A stretch of 64,000 nt of DNA from Rotaria macrura (Eukaryota; Rotifera; Eurotatoria; Philodinida; Philodinidae): assembly GCA_900239685.1 (NCBI GenBank), contig OENT01000560.1, forward strand, positions 1 through 64,000, given 5' to 3'. Every line of letters begins with the position of its first letter. Position 1 is the first letter of the stretch. A program made the translations under genes and the position numbers. This document shows, piece after piece, positions 10,218 to 22,254 of the stretch. The notes beneath the pieces are model-generated. The model was not told the origin of the DNA. It was given only the letters and a program-made list of their open reading frames with translations, and searched no databases.

Positions 10218-13200
10218 CTATGAGAAAATGTATATGACTTCATTGTACGGCGTGTTGCAGAATATAGTATATGTGGTAAGCTTTGTTGGGCGAAGTGAAA
10301 AGAAATAAAGGCAATGCTTTTTTTAAGAAAGGAAAGTTAATGAATAATGGAGAAGAGTAATGAAGGTATTGTATGTTGGTTTGTTAGCTCTTCCCTGCCG
10401 GATCGATGTTTGTTGCTTGAAAATGTTTTTCTCGGATTAGCTTATGTTCAGATACATAGATTCTTAGAAATCATTCTCGAGTGTTTCATCATACTGATGA
10501 GGTTGTGCATAAATGGAGATGAATGATGAGAATACATCAAAGGCGTATTTTATGATTCCTATTGTATATTATCATTCAGTGTTTGTTTTATCGTTAGATA
10601 TATTGAAGGTTGTGATTGATGATGGGAGAAGCTGGTATATTTGCAAAAGTTTAGCTGAATCATCAGTTTAATGTCAGTTTTGTCTCCTAGGAAGGATGGT
10701 TAATATTTTTTGATAGTGGTCGACTTTTATATGAAATTAATACTTGATAATTCCGTTTGGAGCGCTTTGAATGAGGCCAAGTAAGCAACAGATAAAGGAA
10801 GAAAAACGACATGTCTAGTCCAATATATCCTTAAAACCCGTCAGGTCTAGTCTGAAACGTCTTATGCATCGGTTAGGACTAGTCACCGTTGGACAAGTGT
10901 CCTCATAACATGTCTTGACTTGACCAGAATGTTTTTGAATCCAGTCATATCTAGTCTATTTTGTCATTTTACATCGTCCAGACTAATCAAGAGACTAAAA
11001 ACAGCCGATGAAAGTTGGATTTGAGCATCTCACCCAACCGTTGTTAAAACATCAAGGTCAACTGACAGCCGACTAGGACACTGAGATAGACGGACGTCAG
11101 TTTATATAGTCTAATCAACAGATTGACTCCCGTTCATTCATTAGACAATTCAGAAATCCATCGATGTCAAATGACTTCGATTAGTCTGAAACGTTCTTAG
11201 CAGTATTCAGGATCACCCCAAAGCCTCCTTTGGAAGCGTCCTGGCTAGTCCTATTTTAAAAAATGCATCACCCATCCTACTCTAGACTAGTCTTAAAAAC
11301 TCTAAACAACCACTTCGTTTGCACTAAATTGTGCTACAAATTCGTTTAAAGTGATCAATAATGGAAAGTAACAGAAGCAGAATATAAGTAGAAAAGTTTT
11401 TCAATATCTGTATCATTTCTTGGAACAATCGGTCGATCAGTATATGAGCCATTCCACGTAAGCGACTACCGAAATCATAGAAAAGCTGCTCAAACGAGGT
11501 AGTCAGATGTTGTTCAATCTAGCCTTTCTGTGAAACACGCTCTGAAAGGAGTGTTTAAGTGCTTAGGGTAGAAATTTTGCACCCCACCGGCTCCCCTCCC
11601 CCCAATCACAGACTGTTACCGACAGGTGATTTCTTTGCCGTAGGTCGTTACCGACTGCGTTTAAGACCGTCACAGAAGTGATAGACGGCGCGCAAGGGCG
11701 TCACTGAGTGTCACAGATCCTCGGTAAAGGATTAGTGAATATTTGCTACTAATTCCTAATGAGAATATATCAGCTACTTCTTTATTGAAGCTCTAGTTGC
11801 TCAGTGAGAAAGATGAGGAAACGGTTAGGAGGGTTCATGAAAGAAAGCAAGACTTCCTTGACTGTTGAAAGCAGTTACATCGTGTTTCACATTTTTAATC
11901 CCGTGAGGGATTGCGCTAACACCTTTTCAATAGAGGGAAGAGCTTTATGATTTTTGCCCCAAGCCGTTTTAGAAAATATTGAACCGTTGAATTTTGGTAG
12001 CAATTTTACGAAAAGCCGTAAAAATCGATACTTTGCCGAAGAGGGGTTTTGACGGGCTCATATCTCTAGAACGACTCTATAGATCGAGCTGAAAGTTTCT
12101 ACAGATACATATCTTGATGAGCTATAGCTACCATGAAACTTCCAGCTCAAAATATTGAGTCATAATTTTTGTATGACTTCTCCAATATGAGAAAAAGTCC
12201 ACTTCTTTGGCAACTTTGACACCTCATAAATTTTGATCGGAATGAGATCGCTACTTGTAATTTTTATTACGCATAGACTTTATAACGATGTATATCCTCT
12301 GCGACTTTCAGCACACTATATACTTCCTTCCGTTTTGTAGAACTCTGTCAAAAATGGGCTTTCGATGAAAATCCGAGTTTTCAGAATAGGCGTTCTTCCA
12401 AAATATACAACAGTTTTCGGGCTAAGCTTGACAAGTTTGAGCAGCCATTTGAGATGTACAACTAGGTTGTAAAATCAGCCTGGGTCGTTCAGAAACGACT
12501 TGATGCGAAGGTCATCTTTCGGAGCCTAAAGCTCCCTTTGAATGTAGTTCATGTATACGAATCTCACGATTGGATAACATGGGAGTACTGAAAGTTATGC
12601 CATAAAGAGATGTTACCGAATATTCACTCTGGTAAAAAATTCAGGTCTCTAGATAATTCCTACTGCGAGGTAGACCATCGAAAAATTCATGACTTTCGTC
12701 AAAATCACGGTTTTGGCAATGTTGGATATCCCAAGAAATGAGTTCGACGGAGGTTGAGCTGATGTCATTGTAAGCCGCGCAATGGGTACAATAAAGTTAT
12801 GTAAAAATTGGCCTGGACTATCGTAGATTTGTCTGGAGAGCTTCATTGGAAAACAAAGAAAAAATGACTCCATTACGTAGAAAGCAGGGCAAAAGTCGTT
12901 CAGAAATAATAAGAATAGCGTAATCATCTCCTGTAAATCTTGAAACTATTTTAAGTTTGCTCGGAGCATCATGTTGTCATTCAGCAGATAGAATAGGCTT
13001 ATACCTATATTGACACCTAGAGAAATACCCACACTCAAGTGCGATTTTTTCATGGATGATACTCCTCGATAATCACATTATTCGATAGAGAATAGAACTC
13101 TATATCAAACACAATTACTTAATGAGTTAATACAGTGAAGGAAAGAAATCGGGCTACTAAATACTCGAATATGAGGTGGTTTTACCTACATTTAGCTTAT

Positions 13201-14247
13201 ACCGAGCTCTTCATTGATAAAAAGCTGCTAGCGCAACCCCTTACGGGATTAAAAATGTGAAATAGGATGTAACTGCTTTCAACATTCGCAGAAATCTTGC
13301 TTTCGTTCATGAACCCTGCTAGCTGTTTGCTCATCATTTCCCACTGAGCGACTAGAGCTGCAATAAAGGAGCAGCTATTATATTCTCATCAGAAATTAGT
13401 GACATATTCTCACTAAACCCTTATCGAAGATCTGTGACATTCAGTGACGTCGTTGCGGGCCATCTATCACTTCTTTGACCACCTTCAACCCTGTCAGTGA
13501 CGGCTTCTGACAGGGAAATCACCTGTCGGTAACGGTCTGTGATTGGTGGGAGAGGGGCATCGATCGGTAACGGTCTGTAGGGGGGGGGCATGATTAGGCA
13601 CCTTTCGGTAACGGTCTGCCACGATGAAACCGTCTGTCGGTAACGGTCTTTGATGGGGGGGGGGGCGCTGGGAGGGGGTGCAAAATTTCTACCCTAAACA
13701 CTAAAACACTACTTTCAGATCGTGTTTCACAAAATAGTTCCGAAAAGACAGAATTGATGAAAACTCAATAAAATATCTTCTATGACTTTTCAATTGAATT
13801 TCTTTGAAGCTGTCTTATTTAGAAGTGTTATTAGAAAACACAACTTCAATGTTCAAGAAAAAAAGCAACGCAGAAGAACAAACGACTCGTCAAATTTGTA
13901 GAAATTCCTTCAAATGTGTAACTCGTTGCCTTCTTTGAGACAATATGCATCAAAGTCAAAGAATTATCATGAAGCTATTATTATTGTTATTTTGAAATTA
14001 ACAAGTACGCTAATGAAAATAGTTTGTTTTCTAAATAGCTAATGTCCTAAAGAGAATAGAAATATCGCATTCTGAAAATGAAGCTTACCTGATATCGATG
14101 ATACGAGTCAATAACTGCATTCAGCCGTGTACAAACGTTACGAGCTGAACACACAATTGTAAAATCGCCGATCTTGTCAAGAATACGATACACGATTTCC
14201 ACAGGCAGTTCCAAAAAAGGGTAAGTTACGTTCTGAACCATCGACAT
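8038..14247 (-). CDS. F-box / leucine-rich-repeat protein (tandem LRR exons), about 495 aa
   Basis: Exon 1 (14247-14089, 53 codons, phase 0) encodes an F-box with core LPVEIVYRILDKI, ending in a GTAAGC donor. After intron 1 (10218-14088) come 16 phase-0 exons, 10217 to 8020, each encoding one 28-residue ribonuclease-inhibitor-type LRR (consensus TLTTLDL..N.IGDQGAQHLAEALQHNT, in parts). Exon coordinates on the plus strand are listed in the repeat entry. The last exon stops at 8038-8040, where a Glu codon has become TAA. F-box proteins act as SCF ubiquitin-ligase adaptors, and the LRR solenoid would bind the substrate. Joining exon 1 to the LRR exons rests on matching phase, strand and adjacency and on my recollection of bdelloid F-box/LRR proteins. 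It spans 3.9 kb of transposon-filled intron, so two separate remnants remain possible. Confidence 0.6.
10778..11440 (+). mobile_element. GACTAGTC element, copy B (left arm only)
   Basis: Closely parallels 2576-3240 over about 660 bp, from CCAAGTAAGC through GGTCTAGTCTGAAACG to GTTTTTCAATATCTGTATC, with scattered substitutions and small indels. It breaks off where the foldback element begins, and no continuation is seen beyond 13835. It sits in intron 1 of the F-box/LRR gene. Confidence 0.75.
11445..13835. mobile_element. Foldback transposon with arms of about 450 bp
   Basis: The left arm (about 11445-11920) and right arm (about 13225-13835) are inverted copies. Shared landmarks include TGTGAAACACG, GGGTAGAAATTTTGCACCCC, GACTGTTACCGACAG, the stretch around TGTCACAGATC, and AAAGCAGTTACAT-like sequence next to a small hairpin. 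The outer 60-70 bp are more diverged, so the ends are approximate. The centre (11940-13220) has no transposase. An ORF at 12649-12927 (-) has no recognisable domain. The right arm has expanded with poly-G tracts. The element is non-autonomous and lies directly against copy B of the GACTAGTC family. Confidence 0.75.
13527..13650 (+). repeat. Iterated CGGTAACGGTCTG words in the foldback right arm
   Basis: Copies at 13527-13539, 13565-13577, 13606-13618 and 13638-13650 (last base T), separated by poly-G-rich spacers. The left arm has inverted versions near 11606 and 11645. Subterminal iterated words of this kind could be transposase-binding sites; that role is inference. Confidence 0.75.
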
Positions 14248-15061
14248 TTTACACTTTAAAAGTAATGTTTCCTTAAAATAAATGCGTTCAAGTTTTTTTT
14301 TAATAATTTTGATGTATATATTCACAATGATACGTCGCCTTTTATCATGCTTTGCATTCTTTTGTTGAAACAGATAACAGATAAAAGTGCAGTACGATAA
14401 ATGAAACAGCAAAGTGAACTCGCTTGAGTGACGTTGTAATGTATCTTTTTTTTTCATGCGCACTCCTTATGAAGTCTCCTTCAAGTTTTTTTATTTCACT
14501 TGTTTTTCGTTAACAAGAAAAAATACAACCTAAAGCGTTGTAACAGAATAGAAAAGAAAAGATATTTGCAATTTATATCAAAAGTGTGACTTTATTATTC
14601 ATATAAAATTTAAATGTGTCTCAATTCGAAATTGAAATAGCACTTTTTAAATGCAAGGTTCTTTAAAACGAAAACAATTTTCAAAAATTAAACAGAAAAC
14701 ACTATACTTTAATAGCGCTCTCATAGTAGCGTCTACTCTGGGGTCAATTTTTTAATGCTTTTCATAAAACAAAACAGCCCTATGCAAGTAACTGTAAGCC
14801 AAACATCAATAAAACGATTATAATGGCAAAATAATTTATTTCATTATTTGTACGACGATGAATATATCTTGTTCAAGGTAACGAGTTGTTAAATTTTGCT
14901 TCAAAATCAAATTTTTTAAAATGGAAATTCACTTTATAGAAGCCATTTTAAATGGAGTGCACAGATTGACAATTGACCGTAGAATTTTTTCATTTAGATC
15001 CTATTATAGGCATTTAGAACATTCGACCTTTTATCTCATTCTCAATCAGGACATGAAAAAC
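14248..15061. other. Upstream flank of the F-box/LRR gene
   Basis: Lies 5' of the minus-strand F-box exon. AT-rich, no gene seen, and no clear core promoter motif beyond generic TA-rich sequence. Confidence 0.35.
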
Positions 15062-15134
15062 GGGTGGGATGTGGGTGTGCATCTCGGTTGTTGGTGACTT
15101 AGAAAAAAATCCTACTCATACTCACACCCACACT
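15062..15134. repeat. TGTGGG telomere-like inverted repeat, hairpin 2
   Basis: GGGTGGGATGTGGGTGTG on the left, and CATACTCACACCCACAC on the right after about 35 bp. It lies between the two divergent F-box genes. Confidence 0.7.
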
Positions 15135-15705
15135 TCCATTCTACAAATGAAGATTAGGCAAAAAGCTATTTATTATTTCGATACATTTTATGGAGTATAT
15201 AACGTATACTCTCAATGGATTATCCGATCGTTATGTTGTTTTAAAATAGTATACATTCAGAGTAGTAGAGAAGTGCATACGCTTTAGCTTTGAATGTGAC
15301 GACTCAATACAATGCAAGTAGGATAACAACATAGAGGTTTTACTGTATAATGTTTAGAAAAGACTTTTGAACTACTAAAGAATTGCTTGAGTCTGATCAA
15401 GAATCTCGAATTTGTTTGAAGGATTGATAAGCACTTATCTTAACTATTATCAACTTTATTTTTTAATGATTGGTGTGTTCTTTTGTGCAACCAACTCATG
15501 TGTCCTCAGACGTATATGAGAACCTATTTACCAAATATTTTTCTATTCTGTCATGAATCACACATTACAGATTTTACAAACTGAGATTCGTTATTACATA
15601 GTAACGTGCAATTCAAGCATTGCTTTTATTTCGTTGATGTTGAGCAAGACACATATCAATAATAAAACAGATTAATTATCGTTGTTCGATACAGCGTATG
15701 TCATC

Positions 15706-17453
15706 ATGTCTAGTAGACGGCATGATCGGAATAGTGTTACATTATTTGAAAGCATTCCGAATGAGATATTTATTGAAATTTTATCTTACATAACCTCTAG
15801 TGATGCAGTCATCGCATTCTCGAATCTAAACTGTCGTTTCCAAAAGTTACTCGCTGCGTTTTGCCATACATTCGATTTTACGTCAATCAGTAAGAAGAAC
15901 TTTGACACTATCTTTGAATACCAGAACTCCAATCAGTGGCATTCATTAAAGCTTTCCAATGCTCAGCATACACCAGGACAAGTAGCCTACTTCTTTGAAA
16001 ATCATGGTGTTACTGATAAATTCTCTCAACTACGATCGTTATCTATCGTAAATATAATACCCAATCATCCCTGTCCGCTATTTGCACAACTTTCATCTCT
16101 TTCAAATTTGGTATCACTTAAAATTGAATCCTTATGCGGAGAAAATATTCCAGAATTAGAACTACCAAATTTGAAACAACTCACTTTCACTTCATGTCCC
16201 AATACAAATTGGCTCAAAGTAAGCAAGCAAGCAAAGCTTAACAAACGGTAAAGAATGATTATTTTTCATTTCTGTAGAATTTCGCTGGACTTGAAATGAT
16301 TGAATACACAATTGCAAGTAGTTGTACGAAACATAAAATATTAGTATGGCCACGAGCATTAAAATATCTGAAGATCATTTATGAAGATTATCGAGATTGT
16401 TTACTCATTCAACAGTCACTGATGGATCTATCTCAATTAAATGATTTTGAAGTGTATCAGAAGCAACCAGGAGGGCCCTTTCCTCGTGGTGAAATATGGG
16501 CACAAACGATTTCTACATCGGTTCCATCTTTGGAAAACTTCAAGTTCTATTTTCAGTTCATGTGTCGTGATCACCAATTGAATCAACTTAAACAAGTCGT
16601 AGCATCTTTCTCTACGCCCTTCTATACATTGGAAAAGAATTGGATTATACGTTGTGATGTATCCGCACGTAATGAAACACCTATTCAGGATGTTGAATAT
16701 GGTACATATAATGCAAGCATGAGACATATTATTCTCTATACGATACCATTCGGTTTTGAAACATTTACAGTTTTTAAAACGTTTTTGAAACAGAAAGTTT
16801 TAGACTGGCCGAGAAACTATATTGATTATCGTAGTATCAGCATGCATAAAAATGTGAAAACATTGCTTTTCAAAAGTTACTCAGCACCTGATCCTATGTT
16901 TGATCGAACTTTTATCAGTAATTTGATAATCAATACTTCATTCAATACACTAGCATGGGCCCATACTCTGACTAAATTACGACACATTACTATTGGAGAT
17001 GGTGCAGCATTATCCTTGGAAGATTTTAATATTTTATTGGACATTGCATCAAATCTATGTTCATTGACTGCCAAAAAGAGTGTGTTAAAACTTGTGACAG
17101 ATAATTGGACTGATATATGCATCTGCAATCGTCTTGCACAGATGATTCGTTCATTAACTTTTAGTTCAGAACGAAATTCATCACAATGTTTTGATATAAA
17201 TGAACTTGAAAGAATCTTACCGATTTTTTCTTCACAATGTGAGCATTTCTCGTTAGGTGTTCATTCACACAGCAAGACAATTGATTTTATCTTACGTAAG
17301 ATGTGTCGCTTGATCAGTCTACATGTGTACATCCAGCGAAAACATTTTCCACCAATTACTGTTGAATGGCTAGAACAACAAAACACACGATTCAATGGCA
17401 CCAACTGTATTATTACGAATGTTCGACACGATCATTATTTTTGGTTAGGATAG
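15706..17453 (+). CDS. F-box protein of a bdelloid-expanded family, 562 aa
   Basis: Two exons: 15706-16218 and 16278-17453, with a 59-nt phase-0 intron (GTAAGC to TTTCTGTAG) ending in TAG 17451-17453. I chose ATG 15706, which begins MSSRRHD; the reading frame is open 24 nt further upstream but without an ATG. Residues about 14-50 form an F-box (FESIPNEIFIEILSYI). The rest is a long divergent Leu-rich region with LRR-like segments (for example LSNLVSLKIESLCGENIPEL around residue 140) but no regular repeat. A probable SCF ubiquitin-ligase adaptor with an unknown substrate. Both exons are open and uninterrupted, so the gene looks functional. It is divergent from the F-box/LRR gene, with 1.46 kb between start codons. 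Confidence 0.85.
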
Positions 17454-17694
17454 CCATCACGATGAGCCGTCATAGTTTCTCTAAAAAAACAGAAACCCAA
17501 CTGAGTCTGGGAATGGATTTTAATTATGATGCATTCGATCATTTCGACCATCTTGAACAGTTAGAATGTTCTGATCATCTGACCACTTCCACTTCAAGCT
17601 TCTACAAAGACATCTGAAAATAGTCACCGTTGTTTCATATAATATCTGCTCTCGATGTCCACGGAAACTGAAAACTACCAACTCAAAGGACATA

Positions 17695-17768
17695 GGGGGT
17701 GGGTGTGGATGTGGGTGTCGGCATGGGTATCGATGTGTATTCCTTGCATATTCACACCCACACCTCAC
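17695..17768. repeat. TGTGGG telomere-like inverted repeat, hairpin 3
   Basis: GGGGGTGGGTGTGGATGTGG on the left, continuing with TGTCGGCATGGGTAT, and TTCACACCCACACC on the right. It starts about 240 bp after the F-box stop codon. Confidence 0.75.
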
Positions 17769-18045
17769 TAAATGTAATCGTTGGCACAATTAACCCAGGG
17801 ACCCACCCACTCCTCACCAGTTCAATTTTACGCCTTTTTTTGGTAACAACATGTATAGAAACCACCGGATGGCAATGCTTCTTGCTAATTTTTTTCCCAT
17901 TTCAAGTACAAAGTTGCTGAAGCGATATCAATAGTGTTGATCAATGGAAGGATTGAAGTCTCTGTTTTATCTAATACTTTAGGAACATTCTTTAGTTAGC
18001 GAACTGAGGCTCCATTTTCGCTTTCCCCTTGCTGTTAATGATTGA

Positions 18046-18113
18046 AGGGTGTGGGTGTCAATCATAACAGTAGGACTCATATCCGCATGCACCCACAACC
18101 ACACCCACACCCT
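18046..18113. repeat. TGTGGG telomere-like inverted repeat, hairpin 4
   Basis: AGGGTGTGGGTGTCA on the left and CACCCACAACCACACCCAC on the right, separated by about 28 bp. Confidence 0.75.
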
Positions 18114-18890
18114 CTTGTCTAGCTTTCACTTTTCACTAGATTTGTAATCTTCACCTTAACTTGTGTTCATGATAAATTTTGGTCAATAGTCCTGAATTTC
18201 GATCAATTCATTTCACTTGGTGTTGCATTATTTGCTCCTATCGAAATATCTATGTACACTAAATCGAGCACATTAAGAAAATCACTATTCTAGTTGAGGA
18301 CGTTTTCAATTTAATATATGATTGTGAACAATGTGTTGCTGTTAGACTGTCATTTTAAACAAGGCAACATGAAATGTTTTTGGATTCAAGTTCGACAATG
18401 AACAGGTATACTGGATTTAGTTAATAATAGGATCTATATTCGAGCGGTGCACATCCGATTTTACGATGATACAATCATACACAGCAACCAGAGAAAAAAA
18501 AGGAGGAAGTGGTGAAATGATTGTGACATGTTTCAATAAAAGTGATTTATAGAAGTTAATCAGACATGAATGAAATAAATATGCACACTGATCATCTTTC
18601 GAAAGATGAAAATTGTTTGTGTTTTGATTGCAAAATCATGTAAGCAAAGCTATATATCATATCAAGATGATTCAACAAAGAATGTTATTGCTGTGCTACG
18701 TATGACGCCATTCAATACGATGAAGCATCCAATCAAATATGAACGGAATAAATTCAAACAGATAGTCAAGTTTTGATACATTCTTGAGAAATTTTCAGAA
18801 ATATTTGAAGATAGATTCTATCATAAGGCAAACTTTTCTCTTCAATTAAGTTTCCTGTTTCCAGAAAATGAAATACTTCAAAAACAGCTA
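18114..18890. other. No gene seen
   Basis: AT-rich sequence without recognisable coding regions or strong repeats. Confidence 0.4.
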
Positions 18891-19345
18891 GTTAGCGCAG
18901 CCCCGTTGAGGCTAAAATGTGAAACTCACATATCTATAGCTTCATATGATAATAGAAAACACAGAAAATGTAATATGACGAATTTTTTTTAAAACCTCGT
19001 TCTCTGATAGGCGCCCTATTTTTCATTTTCGTTGTTGCTATTCACTCGTTAGTTTCAATTTCTTGTTGTTCATTTTTCTTATTAAAAAAATTGGAAGAAG
19101 CGGCAAATAATGTTGTGATATATCAAGATAATAGAATGCTGGTTGCTATGTCTGTAATGGATTCATACGCTGGTTTCTATGGTATTTAATGAGGGGGGGG
19201 GGGCATGGGTACTTCCCTATGGGGGGTATTGTTGTTTTCCTATGCGAGGCGTCTGGAATCCCCTGAGGGGGGGGGTGAGCATAAAAATTCTCACTCTTAA
19301 ACTTACACTGACTATTTTCTTCGTAAATACATGTGAGTTCGACAA
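18891..19345 (-). mobile_element. Dispersed repeat ending in a GC-rich hairpin, copy 1
   Basis: The reverse complement of this stretch parallels 46745-47036. Shared words in the same order are GAACTCACATGT, GTTTAAGAGTGAGA, AAGAAAAATGAAC, GAAACTAACG, AAAAATAGGG, TATCAGAGAACGA, ATTCGTCATAT, TTTTCTATTA and a terminal hairpin ending TGCGCTAAC. This copy carries extra poly-G tracts (about 19193-19204 and 19265-19275). It is non-coding and its class is unknown. Confidence 0.65.
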
Positions 19346-19389
19346 GATGCTATTAGTCTGAAAGTCTTATTTAAATAACAGGAAAAACT

Positions 19390-20360
19390 TACAAGAAAAT
19401 CTGTCTTATATTGTCAGTGTTAACGGAATCAAGAATTTTCGAAAAAAATATTCTTCGTTTTTGCTTGAACGTTAGTTTTGCATTAAAAAGCAGACTATTG
19501 CAACTCCCTCTGTAGCTAATAATCGAACTGTTTTTATGACATCGTCGCTCAACTTCTTCGTTGGCAATGACTTGTTGAACATGTGTCTCTGGACCTGGCT
19601 TACGACTCAAAGCATACGGCAATACAGTTTTGTGTCAAATTCGCATGAGAACAAAGAAAAGTGACATATGTGTGCGACGTGCGTTTCCGTCGCCGTTGAG
19701 ATAGAGGCGCATTGTCATCTCGTAGCCGGTGGGAGGTGAGGAATAAGATAGAAGCGAATAAATTGATGTTTGCCGCTCAGGCTCTGCGTCAACTAGAACG
19801 TTAAGGAAAACAAAATTATATGAAGAATCGAAGTAACTTAGAAAATCGAAGGGCATCCATACAATTGATCGTTTATCTTATGAGGGGAACAATACATTAT
19901 TCCTGTGGCTTACTAGGTGAAATTGTCGATCAATTTGCTTCATACTGAATAGCATGGTTCACTTTTATTACCATGTCGACATTACACTATATACTCTAGA
20001 GATGAGACTACGAATTATCATTTACCGTACTCATTCTCTATTTGTAATCCTCCATCCTCTGAAACATGTTGTAAGTCAATGATACTTTCTTGTAAAGATA
20101 TCAAATTATGGTTGAGTATGGCTTGAGGGTGTTTCATCGCTTCTAGAAATATCTTCGCTTCGATTCTTCAATGGATAATTTAAACTTTGATAAGACATTG
20201 TTCATCGCTTGTCTAAGTTTCAATAGCACTTGCTAAGACATCGAGCATTTCATAAGGCTCTTCTGCTTGGCCTTTAGTAGAAGTGGAAGCTTCTGCAGTT
20301 GCAGTGGGTAGATAACCAGTATCCTTTTGTCGATCATTGAATTGCCATCACATCTGAAGA
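19390..20360 (-). pseudogene. TRAF-type (MATH domain) pseudogene
   Basis: On the minus strand 19635-19810 encodes a clear piece of a TRAF-C/MATH domain: ERQTSIYS, then SSPPTGYEMTMRLYLNGDG, then THMSLFFVLMR. The expected continuation (E-F-D, then LP-x-x-x-SRK) is present only in other frames, so the domain is frameshifted at about 19640. Upstream on the same strand (20345-20035) are decayed coding stretches such as KGQAEEPYEMLDVLASAIET, followed by a stop and a frameshift, then QAILNHNLISLQESIIDLQ. These may be the N-terminal part of the same gene or another relic. TRAF proteins are signalling adaptors that are heavily duplicated in bdelloids. Not functional here. Confidence 0.55.
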
Positions 20361-22254
20361 ACAAGTTTGATCATAGTATGTTGATGTCGTTCACTGAAAT
20401 AATGATCCCAGATTTTCGCTTGAATGATATAAGTAAACACGGACTCTGCTATTGTTTATCTCTTTTAAAAAGAATATTCATACTTGTTCCTTACAACCAA
20501 AGTCTTTCAATTTAAAATGAATTCTCATTTTTGGCCACTCAGATACTTGATGTTGATTAAATTTCTCCTGACATGAAACTTTGAAAAAAAAATAGTTTGC
20601 ACCTTTATTGAAAGCATTTTATTATGCTTAAATAAACTTGAATTATCATTTCTGTGTACACCAAAATCCTCAAAATACTGGATGTTACAAGTATTTTGAT
20701 CATATTTCTTATGAATTTTATTTCCTTAAACTTTTTATTTAGCGCCACACGAGTATAATAGATCGTTCTAATAGACAAACCACGTTCTTATTGTGATTAT
20801 AAAGGACACAGTAAAATACCAATGGGACATATATACAGATTGCGATAAAACCCAAGTAGATGAATCCGACTACCGGAATGAATCTCCTGGGTATAGATAA
20901 GGGGTATGAATGGAGTCTCATGTGATGTGTAAGTAGAAGAACACTCTCATCCACACTCTCACACTATTCCAATGTTAGTTTTTTTTATGCATTGAACCCG
21001 TTCGAATATATAAATGAAAGGTAGCAGTGTTCGATGAGTATAACTATTGAAAAAGAAAACTGACTCTCTTCATTGGAGTTGTATATCGTATGACCATTTG
21101 TTTTCTTGCGAGACACTGAGCATCTTCTCATCGAATCTAAATTCACACCCTACACACATAAAAGTATTGTATAAGTTCAAAAAGCAAGGTAACTATCGAA
21201 ATTGACTGGTATTTATGAGCGAAATGAATTCGTCATGTTTTACATCTTGATTCCACAAGGATTACGCTGCAAGTCTTTTCTCTATGTCGTCTTCTTTTCT
21301 TCTTTGTATTATCTGAAAGTAAAATCTGTAGGTTGAAACCACATGGAAACAAATTCACATTTAAAATGAATCTATCTAAGCAATCTTACCAAAAATGTTC
21401 GCTTTAAAGACATTTTTGAACTAGAGTAGTGGAGGTAAACAGAATATTTTCTTCTCTGATGTTTTTCTTCTAGTCACAACAGCACTCACTGAACTAATCA
21501 TCACTATACGATGGTAAAACTTTTTGACGTTGATTTCTGTATTTTATTTTGTTGACATTCACAAAAAAGAGATCATAATGTGCGTACATCGACACTGATA
21601 TTGTCATCATATTATTAGTGGTTCAATGAGATGCACTGCAACGCATATTTAATTATTAATATTCATTTGGTAAACATCAACTAGATTCTGAATTTTGACC
21701 TAATTCATTCTAATGACTATAATTTGTAGGTAATTTTTCAATCAGGTACGGGACAATCAATATAAAGAAGTCGAAAAAAGCAAAATTGATTAAATTTAAC
21801 ACTAATTTCCCAACGAATTTTTATAGCAGAATATATTAGTTTGATTACTAACTACAATGCGGCGTTAATATCGGATAATTATTCAAAATTTGGTGTATTT
21901 TGGTAAAAGAGAAACGAAAATAGCTTGTTTTTATTTAAATCTTCTTATCTGAAACAAAACTAAAAGAGAATTGTGAAATAAGTGGAAAGAAAATCGAATT
22001 TGATAGATATGGATTGATATTCTGTGCCTTGGTTGTATGCATGGCGAAATACCATTCTTCAACTTGACAGTTGCTGTCATGTTTCATCAATAGTTACGAA
22101 TGCATGTCTAAGAAAAGAAAGATGTTTGTTAGTGATAAGATAAATATAAAGGGAAATGGGCTTGTTTCATTTTTTTTCTGCGTTTAAAACTCTGAGTTCG
22201 TGCAACAAAAATGTTCAGATACAAACAAAAAAATCCTGTTAGTTTTTTAGAAAT
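20361..22254. other. No gene seen
   Basis: AT-rich. Contains an ACTC/CACTCTCA-rich stretch near 20940-20965. Small open stretches on both strands have no recognisable domain. Confidence 0.4.

Noticed and set aside
19193..19275. Poly-G tracts as assembly artefacts
   Set aside because: Similar tracts occur in the foldback arm at 13571-13664 with different flanks, so genuine slippage-prone repeats are as likely; left unresolved and not listed as features.
19389..19622. ALSRKP read as the end of a Ty3/gypsy RNase H
   Set aside because: It lies directly after a TRAF-C fragment on the same strand and fits the LPxxxSRK position of the MATH domain in a shifted frame, so a TRAF pseudogene explains it better.
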